A stretch of DNA of 64,000 bases from Siphonodentalium dalli (taxonomy: Eukaryota; Mollusca; Scaphopoda; Gadilida; Siphonodentaliidae). Below the pieces are notes generated by a model. That model made no database searches, was not told the DNA's origin, and saw nothing but the letters and a program-made list of their open reading frames with translations. The translations under genes were made by a program, and so were the position numbers. Where the stretch lies: the NCBI GenBank assembly GCA_032622095.1, contig CP136066.1, forward strand, positions 188,332,716-188,396,715. The letters are read 5' to 3'. Numbering within the stretch: the stretch's first letter is position 1; each line of letters opens with the position of its first letter. This document shows positions 11,796 through 21,940 of this stretch, piece after piece.

Positions 11796-12171
11796 ACATA
11801 ATCCGAATTAACGGTTCTAAATTACTATTTCTTTGGCTTCGAGGGTAAACAATGTTTGATTCGATTCAAGGAACCCACCCATCAAAGCTCAGAGTTATCA
11901 GATAGCGATTTTTTAAATATGTTATTTTTCACTACCTGGAATATTTGGCGGCCTAGCAAATATTCGACCAGCCGACAGACATGCTCTCGATACAAAATTG
12001 CGTTGAATTAAATGTTAATATATAACACGTTCTGCAGTTGCGTTTCGAATATTTTATACTATTATAGAGTTGACAGTGGTTAAATTGGTAGTTAATCGAT
12101 TTGTAGAAATGTGTTTGTTGGAATCTGATGACACGGGGACCATCGGATCGGATTGTTTACCTTTAAGTGCG

Positions 12172-12230
12172 CATGAGTTTAGCGAAAACAATTCGATTAC
12201 CATTAAGTTCTTATGAGTTTTGAGTGTAAG
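12172..12230 (+). repeat. outlying diverged unit of the 40/44-bp satellite
   Basis: CATGAGTTTAGCGAAAACAA followed by TTCGATTACCATTAAGTTC matches the satellite unit at 11597-11795 with several substitutions. It is separated from the array by about 380 bp of unrelated sequence. Confidence 0.7.
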
Positions 12231-12447
12231 ATTGTGTGAATATTTTAGGAACGCTCTTTAATATTCGCCGTCAATGGCCATCGACACAATAAATGCTCTT
12301 TATCGTAAGCGATATCTTGATTCAAACCCAACAATCACACACCCTCCGCAATCACACATTTAGCTACCGTAAGAATCAGTACAAATCGCGATACGGTTAC
12401 ACGAACGTTTCCTACGTTCACCAGGCAATAACTGCAGTCGACACTTA

Positions 12448-12577
12448 ATAAAAAGCGACGTGAAGCATATGACGCCGGTATAACCATGTTTCCTGTATTT
12501 GTCAACCTATCTTATACCTCCTTCCAAATTACGAAGACAGAGCTTGGAAGCTCGAATGAGCCATGTCCGTTTAAACA
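12448..12577 (-). mobile_element. F repeat, partial copy 3
   Basis: Contains GAAGCATATGACGCCGGTAT, TCTTATACCTCCTTCCAAAT and CTCGAATGAGCCATGTCCGT, matching the left half of the F repeat in inverted orientation. The GTCTTTCTGGG half is missing. Confidence 0.7.
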
Positions 12578-13069
12578 AATACATGTGGAGAATAAATATA
12601 ATTATAATATTTGGCACACTAAATATCTCAAGTCCAATTTGTATTGGATATGTATGTACCTCAATAAAGTGAATAGTATATCAACACTTATTTTATCAAT
12701 ACTTGGCTTTAAACCCAGACGAATACTGGAGCTGTCAGGGGTCGGTGTCACTATTATGGAAAATTATTGTCGTCTTGCGGCATGACGTATCCGACTAAAT
12801 AGTACCTTGTCACTTAGGCCCTCAAACTATTGAATATGTATGATCCATAATACAATGTCATGTTAAAGATATGGGCGGTGTTGGCGGTGGGTATGCTGTT
12901 AAAATATTCACCTCCGTCAAAAACCGCCATAAACAGAACGAATAGTAAAATATACACAGACCTTGTTCCTATACAAATCAGAAATATGGCATAAACAGTA
13001 TGTTATTGTCACTTTTTTTCTTTTGTTATGTAAACAAAAGCAAAAAACGTTACGTTACCTGGCTGTTGT

Positions 13070-13160
13070 TTAGATCCGGATATGGTAAACACAAAGATCG
13101 TTATTTGTTACCGTTTTCCTGATATGGAAATAATAAAGAGCGTTTATATTATTTGGGTGT
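13070..13160 (-). mobile_element. F-repeat end fragments
   Basis: GATATGGTAAACACAAAGAT and CCTGATATGGAAATAATAAA GAGCG-type ends occur twice in 80 bp, resembling the CTCTTTATT..ACCATATCAGG termini of the F repeat without its body. Confidence 0.5.
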
Positions 13161-13385
13161 GATTAACCAACAGCATTGCGCTGCGTTATGTAAACAGAAG
13201 CACAACTTCTGTAACACGAGCAGACACTTGTTTACGTACACCATCGTACGTCTTGACGACAATATACTATTTACGCGCTGATTATGTTTGGCATATGAAC
13301 AAAACTATATATATTTTAATATTCCTTCTGTTGATGGCGATTTGAACAAATGTGGATATTTCTGCGACGAACGCCGCCCGTGCCT

Positions 13386-13784
13386 TTAACCCTTTATCCA
13401 ACAAACCGGCCAAAACCGGCCAAATAAAGCTTCAACAGCCTAAAATATCTCCGGTCTGTCTCAATAGAACCATACAAATATGGATATCATTGGAACCGGC
13501 TCCTTGACCACATTGTGATAGTTACAGTTAGCCCTATGCCAATGCATTCTCTTATATATGCGAGTCGACCATAGGTCGCCTCGCATATATAAGAGAATGT
13601 ATTGGCCTAAAAAAAATCTTTTTTTAACACTTTTTACCATTTTTTCTTACATTCTTTAACAATTTTATAATTTTTAATGTGTTAAGCCAATGCATTCTCT
13701 TATATATGCGAGGCGACCTATGGTCGACTCGCATATATAAGAGAATGCATTGGCACAGGGCCCTTCTGTTGGGTAAAGGGTTAA
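13386..13784 (+). mobile_element. P-family TTAA MITE, copy 1
   Basis: A 391-bp element between TTAA at 13386-13389 and TTAA at 13781-13784. Ends are CCCTTTATCCAACA and TGTTGGGTAAAGGG. TTAA targets and CCC-initiated ends are the hallmark of piggyBac-like transposons, so this is likely a non-autonomous derivative. The left subterminal part has two CCGGCCAAAA repeats. The right part holds two 69-bp palindromes (13538-13606 and 13686-13754) in opposite orientation around an AT-rich spacer. No transposase ORF. Confidence 0.9.
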
Positions 13785-14015
13785 CGCTAAATATCAAAGT
13801 CAAATTTGTATTGGATATTTGTGTTGATTGTACATTGTGGCTGCCACAGGTCGGTGCCATTATATATTTCTATATTTCATCCATTAATGAAGAGCACACA
13901 AAGACATATAAGGGTCCTACCCACAGCATGGGGTGTCCAACCAGAACTGCGTAAATTATCAACTCGGGTGGATACAGGAGCTGCCAGGGGTCTGTTACAG
14001 CATGACCATTATATC

Positions 14016-14458
14016 ATATCATGAATATCTACTCTATACACCCGTAGAGATAATATTCCACCAGTACAAAACCTGATAACTTTTTGATGTTGTGACAGGG
14101 AAGTTTATAACATTGAAAAAGCTATGCAGGTATAATATAGTTCTTATAGCTATTACCTGTACCGTAATACTGTATTTCACCGTATATAGGTGAGGTCCCA
14201 ACTCGAAATTTTACGATTTAAGTGAGAAATTTAAAAGTCACAAAAAAGCATGCAATCTCGACGTGGGTTCAAACCTACTGTGAAGTAGATTATTGAGGAG
14301 CAAGTATTGACAAAGAAATATATTTCCTGCCTTTTTTATTCAAATGTTATAAAGTTCCCTGTAAGAATGTGTCAGAACATAAAAAAAATCCAAGGTTTTG
14401 TACTTATGGAATGTGTTCTCTACGGGCGTAGTCAGAGTAGAAACTCATGACATGATCT
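14016..14458. mobile_element. G-family foldback MITE, copy D
   Basis: Left end ATCATGAATATCTACTCTAT and right end AACTCATGACATGATCT, with the CCACCAGTACAAAACCT arm and an inner TATTACCTGTACCGTAATAC block. It is immediately followed by the 150-codon ORF at 14480. Confidence 0.82.
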
Positions 14459-14479
14459 GCATGAACCTGGACATCGACA

Positions 14480-14932
14480 ATGTACCGTCTGGAAGAACAC
14501 AACACACGGACATGTTTACTACATATTGTTCCTCTGATTCAATTGAGAGGAAAAAAAACACATTTGTATAAATGGGTGAAATTTATGAAAGAACTACGTC
14601 TGCAATTCTTGGTCCTGACTGACCCACGTGCACGTGCGTTATTGTTGCAGGCGCACGTCACGTCAGAACAGACCAAGGGAGTCAAGCAAAGTAAATGTCA
14701 TAAATCGTTCTCGCGACAGCTAAACAGAATAGTCGGACAAAGTCAACAAAAATATATCCACATTCAACTCCATACTGTATTTGGTGACAATGTCGTTCAT
14801 ATATGCATATCGATCGGATTGCTCCAATTCTCAAACAAGCAGGTCTGGTTAAAAAAAAACCTGATAAGAATAAAAATTATTACTATACACCGTTATATGA
14901 AGGTTATTTGGAGTGTTGGAATGATTGATTGA
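14480..14932 (+). CDS. unrecognised 150-codon ORF, doubtful
   Basis: ATG to stop without interruption in AT-rich DNA, rich in lysine, histidine and glutamine. I recognise no domain, signal peptide or catalytic motif. It starts 22 bp after a MITE and its last codons fall in GATTGATTGATTTTATTG, a LINE-like tail. A partly self-complementary segment, CCACGTGCACGTGCG (14624-14638), lies within it. A chance ORF or an exon of an unseen gene are both possible; chance is more likely. Confidence 0.15.
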   Translation: MYRLEEHNTRTCLLHIVPLIQLRGKKTHLYKWVKFMKELRLQFLVLTDPRARALLLQAHVTSEQTKGVKQSKCHKSFSRQLNRIVGQSQQKYIHIQLHTVFGDNVVHICISIGLLQFSNKQVWLKKNLIRIKIITIHRYMKVIWSVGMID

Positions 14933-15000
14933 TTTTATTGTGTACTAAACAAATATATGTAACAGATTATGATGAAGCTAAACAGTCATTTATTGCACAG
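14915..15000 (-). mobile_element. possible LINE 3' end, minus strand
   Basis: TGATTGATTGATTTTATTGT followed by GTACTAAACAAATATATG resembles the complement of an AATAAA-bearing LINE 3' terminus with a short tandem tail (GATT)n. A similar TTTATTGGTATACTAAAC start occurs at 60676. No ORF2 motif is present. Confidence 0.35.
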
Positions 15001-15677
15001 GAGCGGTACGGCCGAGATAGACCGTCTTCCTGCCGCCCCTTGATTCATCAATGGTGAAATATATTGAGATGCATACATACAATGCATACATTATGCATGA
15101 ATGTGACAATGAATCCAAGTTCAAACAATGACGAAAGTGTATATGTGATTGAGCCATTGTATATATACTTGTATGCATAACACGTGTATTCTAAATAAGG
15201 ACGCATCCACACTGGCTACCTTTTCGCCACAATACTGAGCTAATCTATGACCGCCGTGGTGCACACGATACATGTACGGACATAATATTCGCATTGGAAG
15301 TGTTACATGAGAGACGCTATTTTGCGAACCGCTCTTTTTTATATTAAATTTTCTATCCATTTATTTAATATCAATTCGATGTTTTAGAGGGACATAACAA
15401 ATTATGTTCAATAACAAAATATAATTCATTGTTAATTTTAATTTGTTATTTAAAGTATATTTGACATATTTGGTTTTCAACATTTTTTTCAATAACAAAA
15501 CAGAAACAACGTTAAATTTGATTTTTATGTTGTTGTTGTTGTTGTTGTAATTGGAGGTCTGGAAACCTGAATGCATCCTTTATGTTAACATGTGTCTGAC
15601 CACTGTTGAATTGAGACAGGGAGGGACAAAAGGCATGTGCCTATGAGAATTTCTTCAACTACATGATTATCCCATAA

Positions 15678-15905
15678 CAAGTTCAAACATATATCAAGAC
15701 ACCATGTAGCTCACAAAACATTCAGGAACAAGTCAATCGAATTTTGATTACGATATACACAAATTGACTATATATAGTATATCTAAAAATCAGTCATCAT
15801 GCATGTACTTCAGACTGTAAAGTTGATAGTGATTTGAACAGGCATTGACAACGTATTCGGGAAGTTTGTTCCAACGAACTACAACGCGTTGTGTGAAGAG
15901 GCACT
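15678..15905 (-). pseudogene. non-LTR retrotransposon ORF2 C-terminus and 3' UTR
   Basis: Minus-strand translation of 15900-15790 gives LFTQRVVVRWNKLPEYVVNA and a further 16 residues to a stop. The (F)FTQRVV..WN.LPE.VV pattern is the conserved extreme C-terminus of CR1/Jockey-group LINE ORF2 proteins. Upstream the frame is broken by stops, so reverse transcriptase and endonuclease are absent: a 5'-truncated copy. The roughly 110 bp below the stop (15678-15789) is the 3' UTR and is shared with the second copy at 17054. Confidence 0.8.
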
Positions 15906-17053
15906 TTCAGAAATTATTATTAAGGGTTTTCATTTGTTTCTTGGCGGATGGAAGTGGTAGAACGCAGACCAGTTATCACTTCCGCCCGCATGCATGCCAT
16001 CAAATATAAAAATCCCGCCTGCTGTTGCAGTAAAGGGGTCTCCTGCTGAGACAAGTTGGGTTAAAATAAGGACGTCAGGGTGGGAACTTGATTGGTAGAT
16101 GGAACAAGAAAGAAACCGAACCGATCACACACCATTAATAAAACCCGGCACAGTTGTCATAGAAACGTAAAAACAATATAAAACCGAGAGCGGGTACCGG
16201 CAACGAAAAGTAACAAGCTTTCGATTTTCTGAGAGATAAGATTCCATCCAATTTAAACAACTGGGCAAATATGTCAAAACTCGAGACATTATGACTTTCG
16301 AGCAAAAACCTAGCGCTAATTTTAAAACTAACAAATGTGTAAAGGCTTGACGGTCTTGATTTATTACTTCTCTGCATCTTCTTGTTGTCTCGGGGATGAA
16401 AATTGCAGAAGTATACATTCCGTGAACGCACACGAAACTCGAATAAATTTCAAACAAACCGGAAGTAACATGGGATTCATGGGAATGTCTGTGGTGTTAT
16501 CGGTGTTATATCTACTGAGTGGCGAGACTTGTTGGAGTTTTATGATTCTCATATTTAATTTCTTGTAAACATAATATACGCACAGAAATTTAGTAATTTC
16601 CATCATTTCAAAATATGCAGATCACATGGTATATATATACTCATATACGATTGTTAGCTTTTCAAATGCTATTCTAATGTTGATAATATGTGAACCCGCT
16701 GCAGCATCGAAGAGAAAGCTATATACATATTGGCAACTTATCTGCAGATATAAATGCCACCAGAAGTAAATTCGTCAAATATAAGAAATTTGAAAGGTAT
16801 TTCCCGTATTAAAATTGAAAGGACAATTAGGTTGATTTTTGACACAAATGGGTTCCGCATCAAATCGAATCGGTAAATTTAACACCATTGCACTACGAGT
16901 ATCTGGAGTTATATAGACCAATAAGCGATTGGCTTGCAATCGAATGAAACTTTAAAAAAATGTTTTTATTGAAGAAACAATTGTATAATAAAGTGTACAA
17001 ACTGTCATTCAGTTCTTTCGTTCTTCGCTCTCTCCATTCACAAGTTTGATGGT
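15906..17053. other. no intact gene; possible further LINE-derived sequence
   Basis: Between the two LINE ends. ORFs of 77-110 codons overlap in three frames around 16125-16606, none recognisable. Confidence 0.35.
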
Positions 17054-17276
17054 GACAAGTTCAAACATATATCAAGACACCATGTAGCTCACAAAACATT
17101 CAGGAACAAGTCAATCGATTTTTGATTACGATATACACAAATTGACTATATATAGTATATATAAAAATCAGTCATCATGCATGTACTTCAGACTGTAAAG
17201 TTGATAGTGATTTGAACAGGCATTGACAACGTATTCGGGAAGTTTGTTGCAACCGATTCGGGGAAGTTTGTTCCAA
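17054..17276 (-). pseudogene. second copy of the same LINE 3' end
   Basis: Almost identical to 15678-15875 over about 200 bp, including the same stop and C-terminal codons back to NKLPE. Upstream of that, the motif GATTCGGGGAAGTTTGTTCC is duplicated in tandem (24-bp unit, 17230-17277), then LINE similarity ends. The high identity points to recent insertion of both copies or a segmental duplication. Confidence 0.78.
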
Positions 17277-20200
17277 CCGATTGGCAAACGATTTATGTTA
17301 TTTTTCGACAACTTGGTTACCAAATATATGTGCACAAAATCAAAAAAAAGGGCCAGCCAAAAGTTTTAAATTTTTGTGGATTGATTATTTTTATAGTTGT
17401 TTCATTTGCATTTATTTTTTTTATTGTTCCGTTGGTGATTTAGGAGCGTAGATTTAAAAGTATTTACCATGCAATCAGCTTCACAATTTGAATGTGGCTT
17501 ATAATTACAATACATATGCTATATTTGATATTGTCACGTATTTATTATCACTTTACCCGCAGTCCTGTATATAGACAATTAAGGACTAATATATTCAATA
17601 TCTCCATAGAAGGAGGCAATAAAGATATATAGTTTAACCATGCATACATTGAACTCCATCCCCGAATAACATTGTTTACATCCCCACACGTATATGTTTT
17701 TTTTTAACTACCAGGAAAAAATGTGGGGAGTGGGAATTTCAACCCAAAAACATGATGTCCTTAATTTTCCTGGTCTGTTCCTGTTGTGTTAAGGGCCGGG
17801 AACCTATAGTGATTGTGCTCTTGCATTTGTTCTCGACGTTGGAATGGTCTGGTGCAGATCGAATTTAGGTGCATGATCCAGCGTTCACGAACCCACCATA
17901 ATACATATAGAATACTCCACAGTTTTCCACAAAAACATGGCCAAATACAGGGGCTTTTCCTCGGGGCAATATGTGTTCTGTTTTCGTTCTTCGATATTTC
18001 CGATATGGATTAATCATCAATTAAATTAAATTCATATCGTCTGATATTCCGAATTTCAGCTTTCGTTCGAAATGCTGAAGACAGCATGAGTATTATGTCC
18101 AGGTTCAGGGAACAGTGTGAGAGCATATCGAATTCATCTAAACAGACCTCACCAGGGAAAACTAAAATATCGAAAATGACCAATACGTGATCATACATGC
18201 ATGTTGTTATTTTATTATATAGCTCTTGTGGTCATATTATAAGAAACAATAAAATATTCAATCCGGTTATGCATATCAGATGGGATATATGCATTGACCG
18301 GTTTTGGCATTGGAGTGCGTGTGTTTGCATATACACCAGAATGGTTGTGTGTGGTGGAGGGGGGGGGGGGGGGTAACGTCTATATATAACCACAGCTCAT
18401 TGTTATGTTATAAAGGTCAGAGTTTTGTTAATAGGTGGTGTTTCTGCGCATGCCTAAATGTTTGGTGATAGGGGTAAACATAGTTTATAACATCCTTATC
18501 GAAATGTACAATTCAGATATTTTTATTATCATATTTTTCGGAATATTTATGCTTTCCGAAACTGTAAACTCGTAGATATGACTTGATGAACACACTAAAC
18601 GAACATTAAAATTCTTTCTTGTATTCATATATATAATTCATATTTTGTACGCGAATTCACTTTTAAATCATATAACATGTGCTCTTTGCATTGCACTGTT
18701 GCGAAAAAATATCCTTTTAATTGGTTTGAATTTATTGCACATATTTTATGTCTATCTCACTGTGAAATAGTCACACATATTTCATATTTTTGTTAAACTG
18801 GATCATGTATCTCATGTCCCTTTTAAAGGCTCCCTTAAGTTTGTACTTCTGTGGCTTCAATCTTTTCCAAAGATTCTCCTTGCAATTATAACGATGGGTT
18901 TCTAACTGAATAAAATATATTGAAAACATATGTTCTTCGTGCTATTATTAATATCTTAACGCTGAAAAGTGCATTCAATGTAATCGAGAGGTCTATACCA
19001 TAGCAACATGCCTTACGACGGACTCATTTTAAACTGAACAAAAGGCAGACCAGAGTGTCATCACTAATGTACTAATTCGGACATAAAACACCTCTCGAAC
19101 AACTGACTTGATAAACTCAAAACCCATTCCCCTGGTCGTAACCAGTATTTACATTGTTTCTAATGTGGAGTGTTGAAAGAACACATTCATTGATATAAGT
19201 CATCTATATCAGCGGACCGATGATATCTCCTTGTTGTAGACCAGTTGCATCACTTGTCAGATTTTTATTAATCACTTTCAGATATTGAGCGCGATGACAC
19301 TCCAGCGACACGTAAGATGATCTATGTTATTATTTTTTCGACGATATCGTTTTTCAATTGTTTGGCGATAAAGTGACAGAATAATTGAGACGACCAAGAT
19401 ACCATTCACAAATGATCGAGAATTTGAGAAGATGGCGTAAGATAGCGACTCGAATTGAAATGTATTGTGTATCATTATCGCGAAGTTAATATAGATTGGA
19501 CCTAACCTGTATTGTGAGCTGGGGCGACCAGACAATATCATCTTTTCCCATATATTGTTGGCGTTTTCGAAATTTATTTGCTTTTCTGGTATAATTATGT
19601 CAGATGCACACGTCGCCTTACTAAGCACATTTAGGTGTACAGACCACAACTAGTTTGAGCATATAGATATGAGTCATGTTTAAGTTATGATAATATTTGA
19701 TTCGTTGAATAATGAATGTTTATAGCAAAAGTAGCGGAGCCCATGTGGTTGGTGCCCATCTCCCTCGGAAATGCATTAGTTATTTAATCAATATATATCA
19801 AGTTACTGGTTGCAAAATAAAACAATGAGAACAATTTCAACCTACATGTATATGTGGTGAAAAATTTCCAACTAATGATGTGTCAAGCATGAAATTTCCA
19901 ACTGTTGAAAATTATGACCAAAGTTGCCAGGATAAAAGGAAGTTCGCACTGTCGCAATTTACTTCATTCTCCAACTCTGGTACAATGAACATTTCGCGCA
20001 TCGTGGAATTGCCAGCGAATTGTGTTAAGCACAACTACAGGAGACACCTATGCCGTCCACGGTGATAAAACGTCACAGAAATCGAAGAAGAGCGACATGA
20101 ATTCGGATTCCGTAGAGATAGAAAATCCAACAGAATAGCCCAAATTCTAGATTGAAACGTAGATAATATTCTATACCTAGACACTAATGGTATAAATTAG

Positions 20201-20581
20201 TCGTCGGTTATTTTGTCGTGGGGGAATATATTTCTGTTAATAGTCTTCGATGGAGGGTGATGGCGTGAGAATGTCTACTCTCCTGTCCAGTGAGACCGGC
20301 TATTACGCTGGTGTTTAGCAAGGCTACAGACAATAAAACTGCTTCAAATTAGATGGCAAATTTCTCGTGGCACCGTGCTGCGGGCAGGGACAGACCCAGG
20401 AGATACCACCAGCGTACAAGTCTTCGGACATCATCCATTGCCATTAATTAGGTCAGATGAATTCATCGCCAACGTTTCATTATTTTGCGCAATTAGTATC
20501 AGATTGAATCAGGGATATTCCTTAAAGACTGGCGAGCCAGACTGATTCCGCGCCTGCGAGATTCACCCTTCCTAGACTGCC
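17277..20581. other. no gene recognised; poly-G tract
   Basis: AT-rich with an interrupted G run at about 18354-18375. The longest ORF (123 codons, minus, 19278-19649) has a hydrophobic stretch near its residues 80-95 but no identifiable family. The segment 19798-19915 is a reversed copy of the TTGGAAATTTC repeat described at 25385. Confidence 0.35.
19798..19915 (-). repeat. TTGGAAATTTC dispersed repeat, inverted copy
   Basis: Contains AAAACAATGAGAACAATTTC, CATGAAATTTCCAACTGTTG and ATTATGACCAAAGTTG, the complements of blocks at 25395-25560 and 27530-27690. A fourth, shorter relative is at 43290-43365. Confidence 0.7.
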
Positions 20582-20690
20582 TTAAAGATGTACCATTCAA
20601 TTTGGGTAGGGATGTTACATAATAATATAATATATGTATGTTTTCTTCACATGAGACCTACACGCTCATTTGTGCGACGTTTTAGGGTAC
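20582..20690 (+). repeat. direct repeat, first copy (second at 21830-21940)
   Basis: ACCATTCAATTTGGGTAGGG, ATGTTACATAATAA and TTTTCTTCACATGA followed by GCTCATT(T/G)GTGCGACGTTTTAG recur in the same order at about 21830-21940. The pair flanks the P2 MITE and the R5 repeat. Confidence 0.75.
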
Positions 20691-20872
20691 GTACGTTCAT
20701 AGATTAACAAATTTGACAGGCATTCGTTTGCGGGCATTTCTGTATATAAAACTACAATGTGTCACAAACCGAATGCCAAATGCGTATAAAATGCATTAGT
20801 AACACAACTAATTACATTATAGAAGTAAACACTATGTAGTGACACTAGTATCGATTATATCGAAATTTCCCT

Positions 20873-21273
20873 TTAACCCTTTACCCAAACAGAACGGCCC
20901 TGTGCCAATGCATTCTCTTATATATGCGAGTCGACCATAGGTCGCCTCGCATATATAAGAGAATGCATTGGCTTAACACATTAAAAATTATAAAATTGTT
21001 AAAGAATGTAAGAAAAAATGGTAAAAAGTGTTAAAAAAAGTTTTTTTTTAGGCCAATGCATTCTCTTATATATGCGAGGCGACCTATGGTCGACTCGCAT
21101 ATATAAGAGAATGCATTGGCACAGGGCATAACTGTAACTATCACAATGTGGTCAAGGAGCCGGTTCCAATGATATCCATATTTGTATGGTTCTATTGAGA
21201 CAGACCGAAGATATTTTAGGCTGTTGAAGCTTTATTTGGCCGGTTTTGGCCGGTTTGTTGGGTAAAGGGTTAA
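20873..21273 (-). mobile_element. P-family TTAA MITE, copy 2
   Basis: Bounded by TTAA at 20873 and 21270, inverted relative to copy 1, with ends CCCTTTACCCAAACAGAACG and GTTTGTTGGGTAAAGGG. Twin palindromes lie at about 20904-20972 and 21052-21120. It sits inside an older repeat. The paralogous stretch at 28328-28350 reads AAATTTACCTGTAAATAGCA without the element, and this serves as an empty-site comparison supporting TTAA as the target. Confidence 0.92.
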
Positions 21274-21690
21274 ATAGCGTGCAGTTATCTCGCAAGAATC
21301 AACAATACAGGTACGTTAAGGCAAATGTGTTAGTAGCACCGTTACATGTGGAACTACCGAAATTGTACTTCTCATATGATGATATGACGTCTGGCTGGGG
21401 TATAAGACACGCCCCCCCCCCCCCCCTTATACCCCAGCCAGACGTCATATCATAATCGAACATGAATGGAATCGCCTAAACACGACCCTCAAGTGAAAGA
21501 ATTCCTGTCCACATTGGGCTCCTACAGACGTCATATCATCACTCATATCGATAGCTGTGGTAAATATGTATTTTATATGCATGATGTCGTTCATATTTTG
21601 GCACCATAGCGTTTTCTATGATAAATTTCATGCAAAAAATGCTGTGCAAACTTGCCAGTGTATGAACGTACCCTTAGTGGTCGTATACCG
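21274..21690 (+). repeat. R5 dispersed repeat, copy 1, with an inserted poly-C hairpin
   Basis: TGCAGTTATCTCGCAA, AGCACCGTTACATGTGGAAC, TACTTCTCAT, TTTTCTATGA and GTGCAAACTTGCCAGTGTAT occur in the same order at 28345-28580 and partly at 29728-29915. Here the TACTTCTCAT block is followed by extra sequence, a hairpin at 21380-21456, absent from the other copies. Confidence 0.78.
21380..21456. repeat. inverted repeat with poly-C loop
   Basis: Arms GATATGACGTCTGGCTGGGG and CCCCAGCCAGACGTCATATC are perfect complements over more than 20 bp, separated by a loop containing about 18 C. A further copy of CAGACGTCATATCATCA at 21526 lacks a partner. It occupies a site where the two paralogous R5 copies have no insert, so it looks like a small mobile or slippage-generated insertion. 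Confidence 0.88.
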
Positions 21691-21829
21691 ACTTTTGAAT
21701 GTCGTTCGGGCGCCCGCGAATGTTCGTAAACATGGAGGGGCGAGACGCAATCTGCAACCACGGTAGCTCAAATATCAAGAACTGATCGAGCAGTAACACC
21801 GGGATACCCACTTTATAACGTCCTTATAT

Positions 21830-21940
21830 TCCCCTTCAATTTGGATCGGGATGTTAAATAATAAAAAAAATAATATATCTGTGTTTTCTTCACATGAATC
21901 AAACGAGCTCATTGATGCGACATTTTAGTGGTCGTCGGTT
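21830..21940 (+). repeat. direct repeat, second copy
   Basis: Matches 20582-20690 (TTCAATTTGGATCGGGATGT, TGTTTTCTTCACATGA, TGCGACATTTTAG) with moderate divergence and a longer A run. Confidence 0.72.

Noticed and set aside
15361-15576. Asparagine/lysine-rich 71-codon minus ORF
   Set aside because: It results from a TTG microsatellite and AT-rich DNA.
19278-19649. 123-codon minus ORF as a membrane protein exon
   Set aside because: There is one weak hydrophobic stretch but no recognisable family, splice context or repeat conservation. Not enough to call.
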